DNA from: an uncultured bacterium
GTDB taxonomy: Bacteria; Bacillota; Clostridia; Oscillospirales; Oscillospiraceae
DNA: 64,000 nucleotides
Assembly: GCA_949293245.1 (NCBI GenBank)
Contig: CASFCS010000007.1
Location: forward strand, 52,775 to 116,774
Reading direction: 5' to 3'
Shown: piece by piece, positions 52,243 to 62,205 of the stretch
Layout: each line of letters opens with the position of its first letter
Numbering within the stretch: the first letter of the stretch is position 1
Made by a program: the position numbers and the translations under genes
The notes under the pieces: generated by a model
What the model was told of the DNA's origin: nothing
What the model saw: the letters and a program-made list of their open reading frames with translations, nothing else
Databases searched by the model: none

Positions 52243-52282
52243 CAAAAAGGGAGCGCTGCGGCTCAAAATTCCGCAGCGCTCC
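52243..52282 (-). terminator. Terminator after pnp
   Basis: GGAGCGCTGCGG and CCGCAGCGCTCC, 12-bp perfect stem with a 9-nt loop; on the minus strand it is followed by CTTTTTG. Confidence 0.9.
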
Positions 52283-52306
52283 TTCAGAAAGCTTAAAAAA
52301 CAGGTC

Positions 52307-54424
52307 TTACTTCTTGGCGCCCTGGTGCTCCAGCTCCTTGAGGGCGTCCTTGTAGGACAGGTTGACCCGGCCCTTCTCGTCAATGTCGGTGACCTTGACC
52401 CAGATCATATCGCCGATGTTCACCACGTCCTCCACCTTGGCCACCCGGTGGTTGGCCAGCTTGGAGATGTGGACCATGCCGTCCTTGCCGGGGGCCAGCT
52501 CCACGAAGGCGCCGAACTGGAGAATGCGCACCACCTTGCCGTAGTACAGCTGCCCCACCTCGGGGACAAACACGATGGTCTCGATCATCTTCTTGGCGGC
52601 GTCGCAGGAGGCCTTGTCCACCCCGGCGATGAAGATGGTGCCGTCGTCCTCGATGTCGATCTTGGCGCCGGTGTCGGCGCAGATCTTCTGGATGACCTTG
52701 CCGCCGGAGCCGATGACCTCCCGGATCTTGTCCACATCGATCTTCATCTTCACCATCTTGGGGGCCGTCTCGGCCACGTCGGGCCGGGGAGCGGCGATGC
52801 AGGGCAGCATGATCTCGTCCAGAATGGCGTACCGGGCGTCCCGGGTGATGTCCAGGGCCTCCTTGATGATCTCGTGGGTGAGGCCGTCGTTCTTCAGGTC
52901 CATCTGGATGGCGGTGATGCCCGCCTTGGTGCCGGCCACCTTGAAGTCCATCTCGTGAATGTCGATAAAGGTCTGGAAGGAGCCGTCGTCATCCTGGATG
53001 AGGCCGCAGGAGATGCCCGCCACGGGGGCCTTGATGGGCACGCCGGCATCCATCAGGGCCAGGGTGGAGCCACAGATGGAGCCCTGGGAGGTGGAGCCGT
53101 TGGAGGAGAGGACCTCAGAGACCACCCGGATGGCGTAGGGGAACTCCTCCACGGAGGGGATCACGGGCTCCAGGGCCCGCTCGGCCAGGGCGCCGTGGCC
53201 CTTCTCCCGGCGGTTGACGCTGCGGGCGCCCCGGGCCTCGCCCACGGAGTAGGCGGGGAAGTTGTAGTGGTGCATATACCGCTTCTCGGTCTCCTCCCAG
53301 ATGGTGTCCAGCTTCTGGGCGGCGGAGAGGGTGTTCAGGGTACACACGGAGAGGACCTGGGTCTGCCCCCGGGTGAAGAGGCCGGAGCCGTGAACCCGGG
53401 GCAGGACCCCCACCTGGGCAGCCAGAGGACGGATCTCATTCTTGGCGCGGCCGTCCACCCGGTGGCCCTGGAGCAGCCAGGCCTTCACGATCTTCTTCTG
53501 GAACTTGTAGGTGAACTCCTCCAGGTACTTGTCCATGTCGGGGTAGTCCTCCAGGAAGAGCTCGTGCCAGTGGTCGATGAGCTTGTTCCACCGCTCCTCC
53601 CGGATGTTCTTGTCGTCGGTGTCCATGGCGGCCTTGGCCTCGTCCATGGTGGCCTCCACGATCTTGTCGAAGAGCTCCTGGTTGAAGTCGGCGTGCTCGT
53701 ACTCAAACTTGGGCTTGCCGATCTCGGAGACGATGGAGTTGATGAAGGCCACCTGCTTGCGGATCTCCTCGTGGGCCTGGACGATGCCCTCGTACATGAT
53801 GTCGTCGGGGATCTCCTTGGCCCCCGCCTCGATCATGACCACCTTGGCGTCGGTGGCGGCCACGGTGACGTCCATCATAGAGTTGTGCTTCTCCTCCTGG
53901 GTGGGGTTCATGACGATCTTGCCGTCCACATAGCCCACCTCCATGCAGCCGATGGGGCCGTTCCAGGGGATGTCGGAGTAGGCCAGGCAGGCGGACACGC
54001 CGATCATGGCGGTGACCTCGGGGGAGCAGTCGTAGTCCACGCTCATGACGGTGCAGGTGACCACCACGTCGTTGCGCAGGTCGCTGGGGAACAGGGGCCG
54101 GATGGGCCGGTCGATGAGACGGCTGGCCAGCACGGCGGGGAGAGAGGGCTGGCCCTCCCGGCGCATAAAGGAGCCGGGGATGCGGCCCACGGCGTAGAGC
54201 TTCTCCTCAAAGTCCACGGACAGGGGGAAGAAGTCGATGCCGTCCCGGGGCCGGGGGGAGGCGGTGACGGCCACCAGCACGGTGGTCTCGCCGTAGGTCA
54301 CCACGGCGGAGGCGTTGGCCAGCTCGGCCACCTTGCCCACCTCGATCTTCAGGGGGCGGCCGGCCACGGTGGTCTCATAGACCTTGTAGTTGGGGAACTG
54401 CTTGTGCTTGATGATGGTTGACAT
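52307..54424 (-). CDS. pnp: Polyribonucleotide nucleotidyltransferase (PNPase)
   Basis: A 3'-5' phosphorolytic exoribonuclease of mRNA turnover. The 705-residue protein has two RNase PH-like domains (TTVLVAVTASPRPRDGIDFF, IRPLAAQVGVLPRVHGSGLF), a KH domain (IREVIGSGGKVIQKICADTG) and an S1 domain (YYGKVVRILQFGAFVELAPG). I start at the ATG 54424 (MSTIIKHKQFPNYKVYETTV), with AAGGAG 7 nt upstream. It lies 240 nt after rpsO, with a long hairpin in between. Confidence 0.98.
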   Translation of the reverse strand: MSTIIKHKQFPNYKVYETTVAGRPLKIEVGKVAELANASAVVTYGETTVLVAVTASPRPRDGIDFFPLSVDFEEKLYAVGRIPGSFMRREGQPSLPAVLASRLIDRPIRPLFPSDLRNDVVVTCTVMSVDYDCSPEVTAMIGVSACLAYSDIPWNGPIGCMEVGYVDGKIVMNPTQEEKHNSMMDVTVAATDAKVVMIEAGAKEIPDDIMYEGIVQAHEEIRKQVAFINSIVSEIGKPKFEYEHADFNQELFDKIVEATMDEAKAAMDTDDKNIREERWNKLIDHWHELFLEDYPDMDKYLEEFTYKFQKKIVKAWLLQGHRVDGRAKNEIRPLAAQVGVLPRVHGSGLFTRGQTQVLSVCTLNTLSAAQKLDTIWEETEKRYMHHYNFPAYSVGEARGARSVNRREKGHGALAERALEPVIPSVEEFPYAIRVVSEVLSSNGSTSQGSICGSTLALMDAGVPIKAPVAGISCGLIQDDDGSFQTFIDIHEMDFKVAGTKAGITAIQMDLKNDGLTHEIIKEALDITRDARYAILDEIMLPCIAAPRPDVAETAPKMVKMKIDVDKIREVIGSGGKVIQKICADTGAKIDIEDDGTIFIAGVDKASCDAAKKMIETIVFVPEVGQLYYGKVVRILQFGAFVELAPGKDGMVHISKLANHRVAKVEDVVNIGDMIWVKVTDIDEKGRVNLSYKDALKELEHQGAKK

Positions 54425-54450
54425 TTTGACACTCCTTTTGAACTGATGTT

Positions 54451-54559
54451 CTTCGGAGCCCCCACTGCCTTTTAGCACTTGAATACGGATCGAAACGCGC
54501 TCGGGCATTCGGCGCTTCGGTCCAGATTCAACTGCTAAAAAAGCGGCGCGGCTCCGAAG
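54451..54559 (-). promoter_or_regulatory. Long hairpin in the pnp leader
   Basis: CTTCGGAGCC (54451-54460) pairs with GGCTCCGAAG (54550-54559); 54470-54484 pairs with 54526-54540 at 14 of 15 positions; an inner GGATCGAAACGCGC / GGCGCTTCGGTCC stem closes it. In E. coli a long rpsO-pnp stem is cut by RNase III and used in PNPase autoregulation; a similar role here is inferred from position and shape. Confidence 0.65.
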
Positions 54560-54623
54560 TGGGGCGGACGGGACGGGCGGAGAGGCGGGCGGGCCCAGCG
54601 GCCCGCCCCCTTCCAGATGGCAA

Positions 54624-54656
54624 GATAGGGTGGCATGGAGACCACGCCACCCTATC
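54624..54656 (-). terminator. Hairpin directly after rpsO
   Basis: GATAGGGTGGC and GCCACCCTATC, 11-bp perfect stem with an 11-nt loop, but with no T-run on the minus strand. It may be a 3'-end stabiliser or partial terminator allowing read-through into pnp. Confidence 0.6.
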
Positions 54657-54664
54657 CTCTGCAA

Positions 54665-54931
54665 TTACTTTCTGATGCCCAGCTTGGCGATGATGGCGCG
54701 GTAGCGCTCGATGTCCTTCTTGGCCAGGTAGTCCAGCATCTTGCGGCGCTTACCGACCATCTTCAGCAGGCCGCGGCGGCTGTGGTTGTCGTGGGTGTGC
54801 ACCTTCAGGTGCTCGGTGAGCTCCTGGATGCGGGCAGTGAGAATGGCGATCTGCACCTCGGGAGAGCCGGTGTCGGTCTCGTGGGTGCGGTTGGCCTCGA
54901 TGACGGCCGTCTTCTGGTCCTTGCGAATCAT
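54665..54931 (-). CDS. rpsO: 30S ribosomal protein S15
   Basis: A primary 16S rRNA binder and bridge protein. The 88-residue protein begins [20 protein letters not shown] and contains [20 protein letters not shown] and [20 protein letters not shown]. It has its own promoter and is followed by pnp, the same pair as in most bacteria. AAAGGTGG precedes the ATG. Confidence 0.98.
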   Translation of the reverse strand: MIRKDQKTAVIEANRTHETDTGSPEVQIAILTARIQELTEHLKVHTHDNHSRRGLLKMVGKRRKMLDYLAKKDIERYRAIIAKLGIRK

Positions 54932-55047
54932 GGGTCGTTTCCACCTTTCTTTGTCTTTGCCTGGCGCCGGGTACCGGGCGGGTGAACCCCCCGCGCGGTG
55001 GCGGGCTTTGCCCCGGAACTCAGCCGCCGGCTGCGTGATGCCTGACT

Positions 55048-55076
55048 ATGGTATCACACTTTGTGCCCGTTGTAAA
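55048..55076 (-). promoter_or_regulatory. SigA-type promoter of rpsO-pnp
   Basis: On the minus strand TTTACA (55076-55071), 17-bp spacer and TACCAT (55053-55048), about 110 nt before the start codon. Confidence 0.7.
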
Positions 55077-55121
55077 GAAGAAATATGCTGGAAAAGACCC
55101 TTTTTTCCGGCCCGCCGGGGT

Positions 55122-55433
55122 TTACAGCAACAGGAAGCTGGCCGTCATGGCCCCGGCGGCAGTCAGCACCGCGGCGGTGGCCAGCAGCTCCAGGGCCCAG
55201 GAGAGCCCCTCCCGCCAGCTTCTCTTCTTCCCGCCTTCCCGGGCGGGCGCCGCCGCCGCCGGCTCCTCCGGCGCCTCCTCCCGGCGGTAGTCCGCCAGGC
55301 GCAGCACCTTTCCCGCGGGCTTTTCCCGCCGGGGAAGGGCGGGCAGGATGTACCGCCCCGTCCCCGGCTCCCCGCTGACTCTGGCCCCGCCGGTGACCCG
55401 GCAGGCGCTGAGGGTATAATAGGTGGTCTCCAT
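55122..55433 (-). CDS. Hypothetical tail-anchored membrane protein under LexA-box control
   Basis: 103 residues. Residues 1-75 are soluble and basic, with a Pro/Glu/Ala-rich stretch (REEAPEEPAAAAPAREGG); residues about 82-103 are one hydrophobic segment at the very C-terminus (LELLATAAVLTAAGAMTASF). No LysM or other known domain is visible. Its promoter carries two LexA-type boxes, so it should be induced by DNA damage. SOS-induced small membrane proteins such as YneA and SidA stop cell division; a similar role is a guess based on regulation and topology. GGGAGGGG precedes the ATG. Confidence 0.72.
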   Translation of the reverse strand: METTYYTLSACRVTGGARVSGEPGTGRYILPALPRREKPAGKVLRLADYRREEAPEEPAAAAPAREGGKKRSWREGLSWALELLATAAVLTAAGAMTASFLLL

Positions 55434-55475
55434 GGCGCTGCCCCTCCCTCTCCATCCCCGGCAGTCCGGGAATTG

Positions 55476-55523
55476 GAACTTTTGTTCTATCGACAGAATA
55501 CAACATTTGTTCTAGTTTGTCAA
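55476..55523 (-). promoter_or_regulatory. SOS promoter with two LexA-type boxes
   Basis: On the minus strand TTGACA (55523-55518), 17-bp spacer and TATTCT (55500-55495). Box 1, GAACTTTTGTTC (55476-55487), is a perfect GAAC-N4-GTTC palindrome just after the -10; box 2, CAACATTTGTTC (55501-55512), has one mismatch and fills the spacer. This matches the Gram-positive LexA (DinR) consensus. Confidence 0.75.
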
Positions 55524-55526
55524 CAG

Positions 55527-55562
55527 AAAAAATGTGCCGCGCGCCGGTTGGCGCGCGGCACA
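55527..55562 (-). terminator. Terminator after ftsH
   Basis: TGTGCCGCGCGCC and GGCGCGCGGCACA, 13-bp perfect stem with a 4-nt loop; on the minus strand followed by TTTTTTC. It separates ftsH from the SOS promoter. Confidence 0.9.
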
Positions 55563-55576
55563 AAAGAGGCATTGGC

Positions 55577-57811
<2,235 letters not shown>

Positions 57812-57939
57812 ATCCTCCTGACCGGGCCCGCCCGTGCCGGGGCGGTCCCTGCATACTCATTCCATAGTTTCCCGTTTTGACCCCCCGGGCAGCAGAGCAC
57901 AGGGGAGACAATCGGGTCGGCAGCATTAGAATATGGTTT

Positions 57940-57968
57940 AGTATAGCACATGACGGGGTGTAACACAA
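57940..57968 (-). promoter_or_regulatory. SigA-type promoter of ftsH
   Basis: On the minus strand TTGTGT (57968-57963), 17-bp spacer and TATACT (57945-57940), followed by a leader of about 125 nt. Confidence 0.65.
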
Positions 57969-58012
57969 GAAATCCCGCTGTAAACTTTCTGTGACAGGGT
58001 CTTTCCTCTTTC

Positions 58013-58040
58013 TTTCCCCGAAATGGTGTGGTATTATAAT
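58013..58040 (+). promoter_or_regulatory. Possible promoter of the rlmB operon
   Basis: A good TATAAT (58035-58040) with a poor -35 (TTTCCC, 16-bp spacer). The rest of the 57812-58174 gap, which also holds the ftsH promoter, shows nothing else clear. Confidence 0.45.
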
Positions 58041-58174
58041 ATCTATTGAAGAAATTGCCCCCCAGCCGCTTTTCGGGCGGGGGGCTGTGCGGCCTTTTGG
58101 AAAAGGCCCCATTTTATCAAAACCAGGCGGCCGCCCCCGGGGAAGGGCCGCCGGAAACAGCGAGGACAACGAAC

Positions 58175-58954
58175 ATGCGTGAGCAAAATCGTCCCCCCGA
58201 GGCGGGGGCAGACGGCATCATCGAGGGCCGCAACGCCGTCATCGAGGCCCTGCGGGCGGGGACGCCCATGGACAAGATCTACCTGGCCAAGGGGGAGACC
58301 GACGCCACCCTGGGCCACATCGCCTCCACCGCCCGGGGCAAGGGCATCGTGGTGGTGGAGACCGACCGGCGCAAGCTGGACTTCATGAGCCGCACCCACG
58401 CCCACCAGGGGGTCATCGCCATGGCCGCCGTGCGGGAGTACGCCGAGGTGGAGGACATCCTGGCCGCCGCCCGGGAGAAGGGGGAGGCCCCCCTCATCGT
58501 GGTGTGCGACGAGCTCAGCGACCCCCACAACCTGGGGGCGGTGATCCGCACCGCCGAGTGCGCCGGGGCCCACGGGGTGATTATCCCCAAGCGCCGCTCC
58601 GCCGGCCTCACCGCCGTGGTGGCCAAGACCTCCGCCGGGGCGGTGAGCTACCTGCCCGTGGCCCGGGTGCCCAACCTCACCGCCCTGCTCAAGGACCTGA
58701 AGGCCCAGGGGCTGTGGGTGTACGGCACCGCCGCCGAGGGCTCCGCCCCTCTCTACCAGGCCGACCTCACCGGCCCCGCCGTCATCGTCATCGGCAGCGA
58801 GGGGGAGGGCATGAGCCGCCTGGTGCGGGAGCAGTGCGACTTCCTTCTGAGTATTCCCATGCGGGGGCAGGTCAACTCCCTCAACGCCAGCGCCGCAGCG
58901 GCGGTGGTCCTCTATGAGGCCGTGCGCCAGCGCCTGACCCCGAAGCCGAGGTGA
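58175..58954 (+). CDS. rlmB: 23S rRNA (guanosine-2'-O-)-methyltransferase RlmB
   Basis: A SPOUT-class enzyme that methylates G2251 in the P loop of 23S rRNA. The N-terminal L30e-like substrate domain (GIIEGRNAVIEALRAGTPMD) and the SPOUT domain with knot motifs DPHNLGAVIRTAECAGAHGV, IGSEGEGMSRLV and IPMRGQVNSLNASAA are complete in 259 residues. The ATG at 58175 has GAGG 9 nt upstream. First gene of a four-gene operon. Confidence 0.95.
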   Translation: MREQNRPPEAGADGIIEGRNAVIEALRAGTPMDKIYLAKGETDATLGHIASTARGKGIVVVETDRRKLDFMSRTHAHQGVIAMAAVREYAEVEDILAAAREKGEAPLIVVCDELSDPHNLGAVIRTAECAGAHGVIIPKRRSAGLTAVVAKTSAGAVSYLPVARVPNLTALLKDLKAQGLWVYGTAAEGSAPLYQADLTGPAVIVIGSEGEGMSRLVREQCDFLLSIPMRGQVNSLNASAAAAVVLYEAVRQRLTPKPR

Positions 58955-58958
58955 GCTT

Positions 58959-61340
58959 ATGGCCGACCACCGCGACAAGCACGGCCAGGGGGGACCGCCG
59001 GGGGAGGACGACTTCTCCCTGGACGAGATCCTGGCGGAGTTTGCCACCCCCCGCCACCGGAGCAAGACCGCCAAAAAGCTGGTAGAGCGCACTCTGCCGG
59101 ACAACATCCTCCTCTTCCCCGGCGGGCGGGAGGTGGACGAGGGGCCCGACCTTATCACCCCGCCCCGGCCCGCTCCCAAGGCCCCCGCGGCGCCGCTTTC
59201 CAAAGCCCCCCCTCCCGCCGACCCTGAGGAGGAGCCAGAAGGCGGAGAGCAGACGGCCCGGGAGCGCCCCGCCCCGGTCCTGGAGAAGGCCCCCCGCCCC
59301 CTGCCCAGACAGCCGGAGGCCCGGGAGGAGACGGCGGACGAGGAGGCCCACCAGGCCCCACCGCCCTCCAAGGGGGAGGTGCGGCCTCTGCGGCCCCAGG
59401 GCAAAGCCCCCCTCTTCCGCCCCAAAAAGAAAAAGAGCCCGCCCCCGCCCCCTCAGGAGGAGCCGGACCAGCCTCCCCCGGAGGAGCCGGAGGAGGACGC
59501 CGGGGAGGGCGTGGTGATCCCCATGCCCCGCCGGGGCTTCCTGGGGGATCTGCGCCGCCTCTTTCAGGAGGCCAACGACTACGCCGACCAGATGTACGAC
59601 CAGGCGGAGCCCACCCCGGAGGACCTGGAGGCGGAGCGGTACATCCCCGGGGTGGACGAGGAGGAGCCCCCGCCGCCCCCCAAAAAGCGCCGGGTGAAGA
59701 AGGTCCGCCCCGCGCCCCCGCCCCCGCCGGACGTGGAGCCGGCAGAGCTTTCCGAGGGGTACCGCAAGGCCCTGGGGGCCAAGCGGCTGCGGGCTTTCCT
59801 GGCCTTTGTGGTCACCCTGGCCACCCTGTACGCCTCCCTCTCCCTCCCCCTGCCCCCCCTGGTGGAGCCCCTGTCCATCCGGGTATATGTGCTGGCGGGG
59901 GGGCTGGCCCTGGTGATGGGGCTGTGCTTTGACGTGCTGGGCCGGGGGCTGGGGGGACTTGTGAAGCTGCGGCCCAACGCGGAGACTCTCTCCGCCCTGG
60001 CGGCCCTCTTCACCCTGGCCGACGCCCTCACCATGCCCGTTCTGGGCATGCGGGACGGCACGGCCCCCTGCTGCGGCGTGGCCGCCCTGGTGCTGGTGTT
60101 CTCCCTGTGGGGGAACTACCACAAGACCGCCGGGCTGCGCCTCACCTGCCGCACCGCCGCCTCCGCCAAAGAGCCCTATCTGGTGACCTGCGACGGCGGC
60201 AAGTGGTCCGGCCGCCCGGCCTACGCCAAGTGGTCGGGCACCCTGGCGGGCCTGGGCAGCCAGATCCAGACCGACGACTTCGCCCAGCGCCTCCAGCGCT
60301 TCACCGTCCCCCTGACGCTGCTGGCGGGGACGGGCTTTGCCCTGTGGGCCTCCCTGGGCCGGGGGGAGCCCAGGCTGATCCTCTGGTGCTGCTCCGCCCT
60401 CTTCACCGCCGCCTCCTCCCTGTCCGCCCTGCTGTGCTTCGGCCTGCCCTTCCACGGCCTGGCCCGGCGGCTGAGCAAGGTGGGGGCCGCCCTGGGGGGC
60501 TGGCCGGGGATTGACAGCTGCCGCTCCGGGGGGATTCTCCTCTCGGACTGCGACCTCTTCCCCCCGGGCACCGTGGAGCTCAACGGCATCAAGGTGTACA
60601 GCGACAAGGCGGTGGCCTACGCCGCCACCCTCCTGCGGGACGCCCACTGCGGGCTGGAGCGGCCCTTCTACGACCTGCTGCGCAGCCAGGGGGGGCTCTA
60701 CCGCCGCTCCGCGGACCTGCGCTGCCACGAGGGGGGCTACTCCGCCATGATCCGCAACCACGAGGTGTACGTGGGCACCGCCGCCTTCATGCACCTGATG
60801 GAGGTGGACATGCCCCAGGGCATCAACGTGAAAAGCGCGGTGTTCTGCGCCATTGACGGGCGGCTGGCGGGGGTGTTCGCCCTGCACTACCGGCTCCACC
60901 CCCTGGTGATGCCCTCCCTCACCGCCCTGATGCGCAACCAGGTGCGCCCCGTGCTGTGTACCCGGGACCCGGGTCTCATTCCCAGTTTTCTGGAGCAGAA
61001 GTTCAAGCTGCCGGTGGACCGGATGGAGTTTCCCTCGGCGGACCGGCGGCAGGAGCTGTCCGACCCGGGGCAGGACCACGCCGCCGTCACCGCGGCGGTG
61101 CTGTGCCGGGAGGGGCTGGGCCCCTTCTCCGACGCGGTGGTGGGGGCCAAGCGGCTGCGCCTGGCGGTGCGGTGGTCCGCCCTCCTCTCCGCCCTGGGCT
61201 CCGCCGTGGGGCTGGGCCTGGCGGCCTACCTCACCCGGGTGGGGGCCTTCAGCGCCCTGACCCCCGCCAATCTGCTCATCTTCCTCTGCGCCTGGCTGCT
61301 GCCCACCCTGCTGCTGTCCAACTGGGTGCGGCAATACTGA
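58959..61340 (+). CDS. Pseudo-P1B-type ATPase with a long disordered N-terminus
   Basis: 793 residues. A short motif FSLDEILAEF (19-28) and a Pro/Glu/Lys-rich cytosolic region fill residues 1-265. Then eight hydrophobic segments come as 4 (about 277-390), a 60-residue loop, 2 (about 448-500), a 230-residue soluble part, and 2 (about 734-790): the topology of heavy-metal P1B-ATPases. The soluble part follows P-domain order, but LLSDCDLFPPGT (Asp530/Asp532) stands in place of DKTGT, LCTRDPG in place of TGD, SDPGQD in place of GDGxND, and the 60-residue loop has no TGE. So it looks inactive as a pump. It starts 4 nt after rlmB. Confidence 0.75.
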   Translation: MADHRDKHGQGGPPGEDDFSLDEILAEFATPRHRSKTAKKLVERTLPDNILLFPGGREVDEGPDLITPPRPAPKAPAAPLSKAPPPADPEEEPEGGEQTARERPAPVLEKAPRPLPRQPEAREETADEEAHQAPPPSKGEVRPLRPQGKAPLFRPKKKKSPPPPPQEEPDQPPPEEPEEDAGEGVVIPMPRRGFLGDLRRLFQEANDYADQMYDQAEPTPEDLEAERYIPGVDEEEPPPPPKKRRVKKVRPAPPPPPDVEPAELSEGYRKALGAKRLRAFLAFVVTLATLYASLSLPLPPLVEPLSIRVYVLAGGLALVMGLCFDVLGRGLGGLVKLRPNAETLSALAALFTLADALTMPVLGMRDGTAPCCGVAALVLVFSLWGNYHKTAGLRLTCRTAASAKEPYLVTCDGGKWSGRPAYAKWSGTLAGLGSQIQTDDFAQRLQRFTVPLTLLAGTGFALWASLGRGEPRLILWCCSALFTAASSLSALLCFGLPFHGLARRLSKVGAALGGWPGIDSCRSGGILLSDCDLFPPGTVELNGIKVYSDKAVAYAATLLRDAHCGLERPFYDLLRSQGGLYRRSADLRCHEGGYSAMIRNHEVYVGTAAFMHLMEVDMPQGINVKSAVFCAIDGRLAGVFALHYRLHPLVMPSLTALMRNQVRPVLCTRDPGLIPSFLEQKFKLPVDRMEFPSADRRQELSDPGQDHAAVTAAVLCREGLGPFSDAVVGAKRLRLAVRWSALLSALGSAVGLGLAAYLTRVGAFSALTPANLLIFLCAWLLPTLLLSNWVRQY

Positions 61341-61383
61341 ATTTTCCCAATCTGCCCCGGAGGGGGCGAAAGGAGCACATACC

Positions 61384-62193
61384 ATGAACATCTATCTCAG
61401 CGCCGATATGGAGGGCACCTGCGGCATTGCCGACTGGAGCGAGACCGAGCGCTCCACCCCCATGGACTACACCCCCCTGCAAAAGCAGATGACTCTGGAG
61501 GTGGCCGCCGCCTGCCGGGGGGCGGTGGAGGGGGGCGCCCGCCAGATCCTGGTGAAGGACGCCCACGACTCCGCCCGCAACCTGGACCCCGCCGCCCTGC
61601 CCCGCCAGGCCCGGATGCTGCGCAGCTGGAGCGGGGACCCCCTGTCCATGATGACCGGCCTGGACCTGGAGCACTTCGACGCGGTGTTCTTCACCGGGTA
61701 CCACGCCTGGGTGGGCTGCGGGGGCAACCCCCTCAGCCACACCATGAATCTGCGCAACAACTCCGTCACCCTCAACGGCGCGCCGTGCAGCGAATTTCTC
61801 ATCAACGCCTACACCGCCGGGTACTACAAGGTGCCCGTGGCCCTGGTCACCGGGGACGAGGCCCTGTGCTCCTTCGCCAAGGCTCTCATCCCCCACGTCA
61901 CCACCGTGGCGGTGAACCGGGGCCGTGGGGGCAGCGTGATGTCCATGCACCCGGTCCAGGCGGTGGAGGAGATCCAGGCCGCCGCCAGAGTTGCCGTGGC
62001 CAAAGCCCCGGCCTGCGCCGTGCCCATGCCGGAACACTTCTCCATGGCCATTGAGTTTTTCAAGCACCCCATGGCTTACTCCAAGAGCTTCTACCCCGGC
62101 GCCCGGCTGGAGGGGAGCAAGACCGTGTGCTTTGACAGCGACGACTGGTACGAGGTGCTGCGCTTCTGCCACTTCGTCCTCAGCGACGGCTGA
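61384..62193 (+). CDS. M55 D-aminopeptidase, DppA-like
   Basis: A 269-residue member of the DppA family, which removes D-amino acids from the N-terminus of short peptides. The zinc ligands are Asp8 and Glu10 (SADMEGTCGI), His61 (VKDAHDSARN), His107 (FFTGYHAWVG) and a Glu in APCSEFLINA. DppA proteins act on cell-wall-type D-Ala peptides. It is between the pseudo-ATPase (43 nt) and the NYN gene (12 nt) in the rlmB operon. Confidence 0.93.
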   Translation: MNIYLSADMEGTCGIADWSETERSTPMDYTPLQKQMTLEVAAACRGAVEGGARQILVKDAHDSARNLDPAALPRQARMLRSWSGDPLSMMTGLDLEHFDAVFFTGYHAWVGCGGNPLSHTMNLRNNSVTLNGAPCSEFLINAYTAGYYKVPVALVTGDEALCSFAKALIPHVTTVAVNRGRGGSVMSMHPVQAVEEIQAAARVAVAKAPACAVPMPEHFSMAIEFFKHPMAYSKSFYPGARLEGSKTVCFDSDDWYEVLRFCHFVLSDG

Positions 62194-62205
62194 GGGGGGC
62201 GCCAT

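Noticed and set aside
58881..61391. 836-codon open frame antisense to the pseudo-ATPase gene
   Set aside because: Gly/Gln/Arg-rich antisense shadow; the plus-strand frame has membrane segments, a ribosome-site context and operon spacing.
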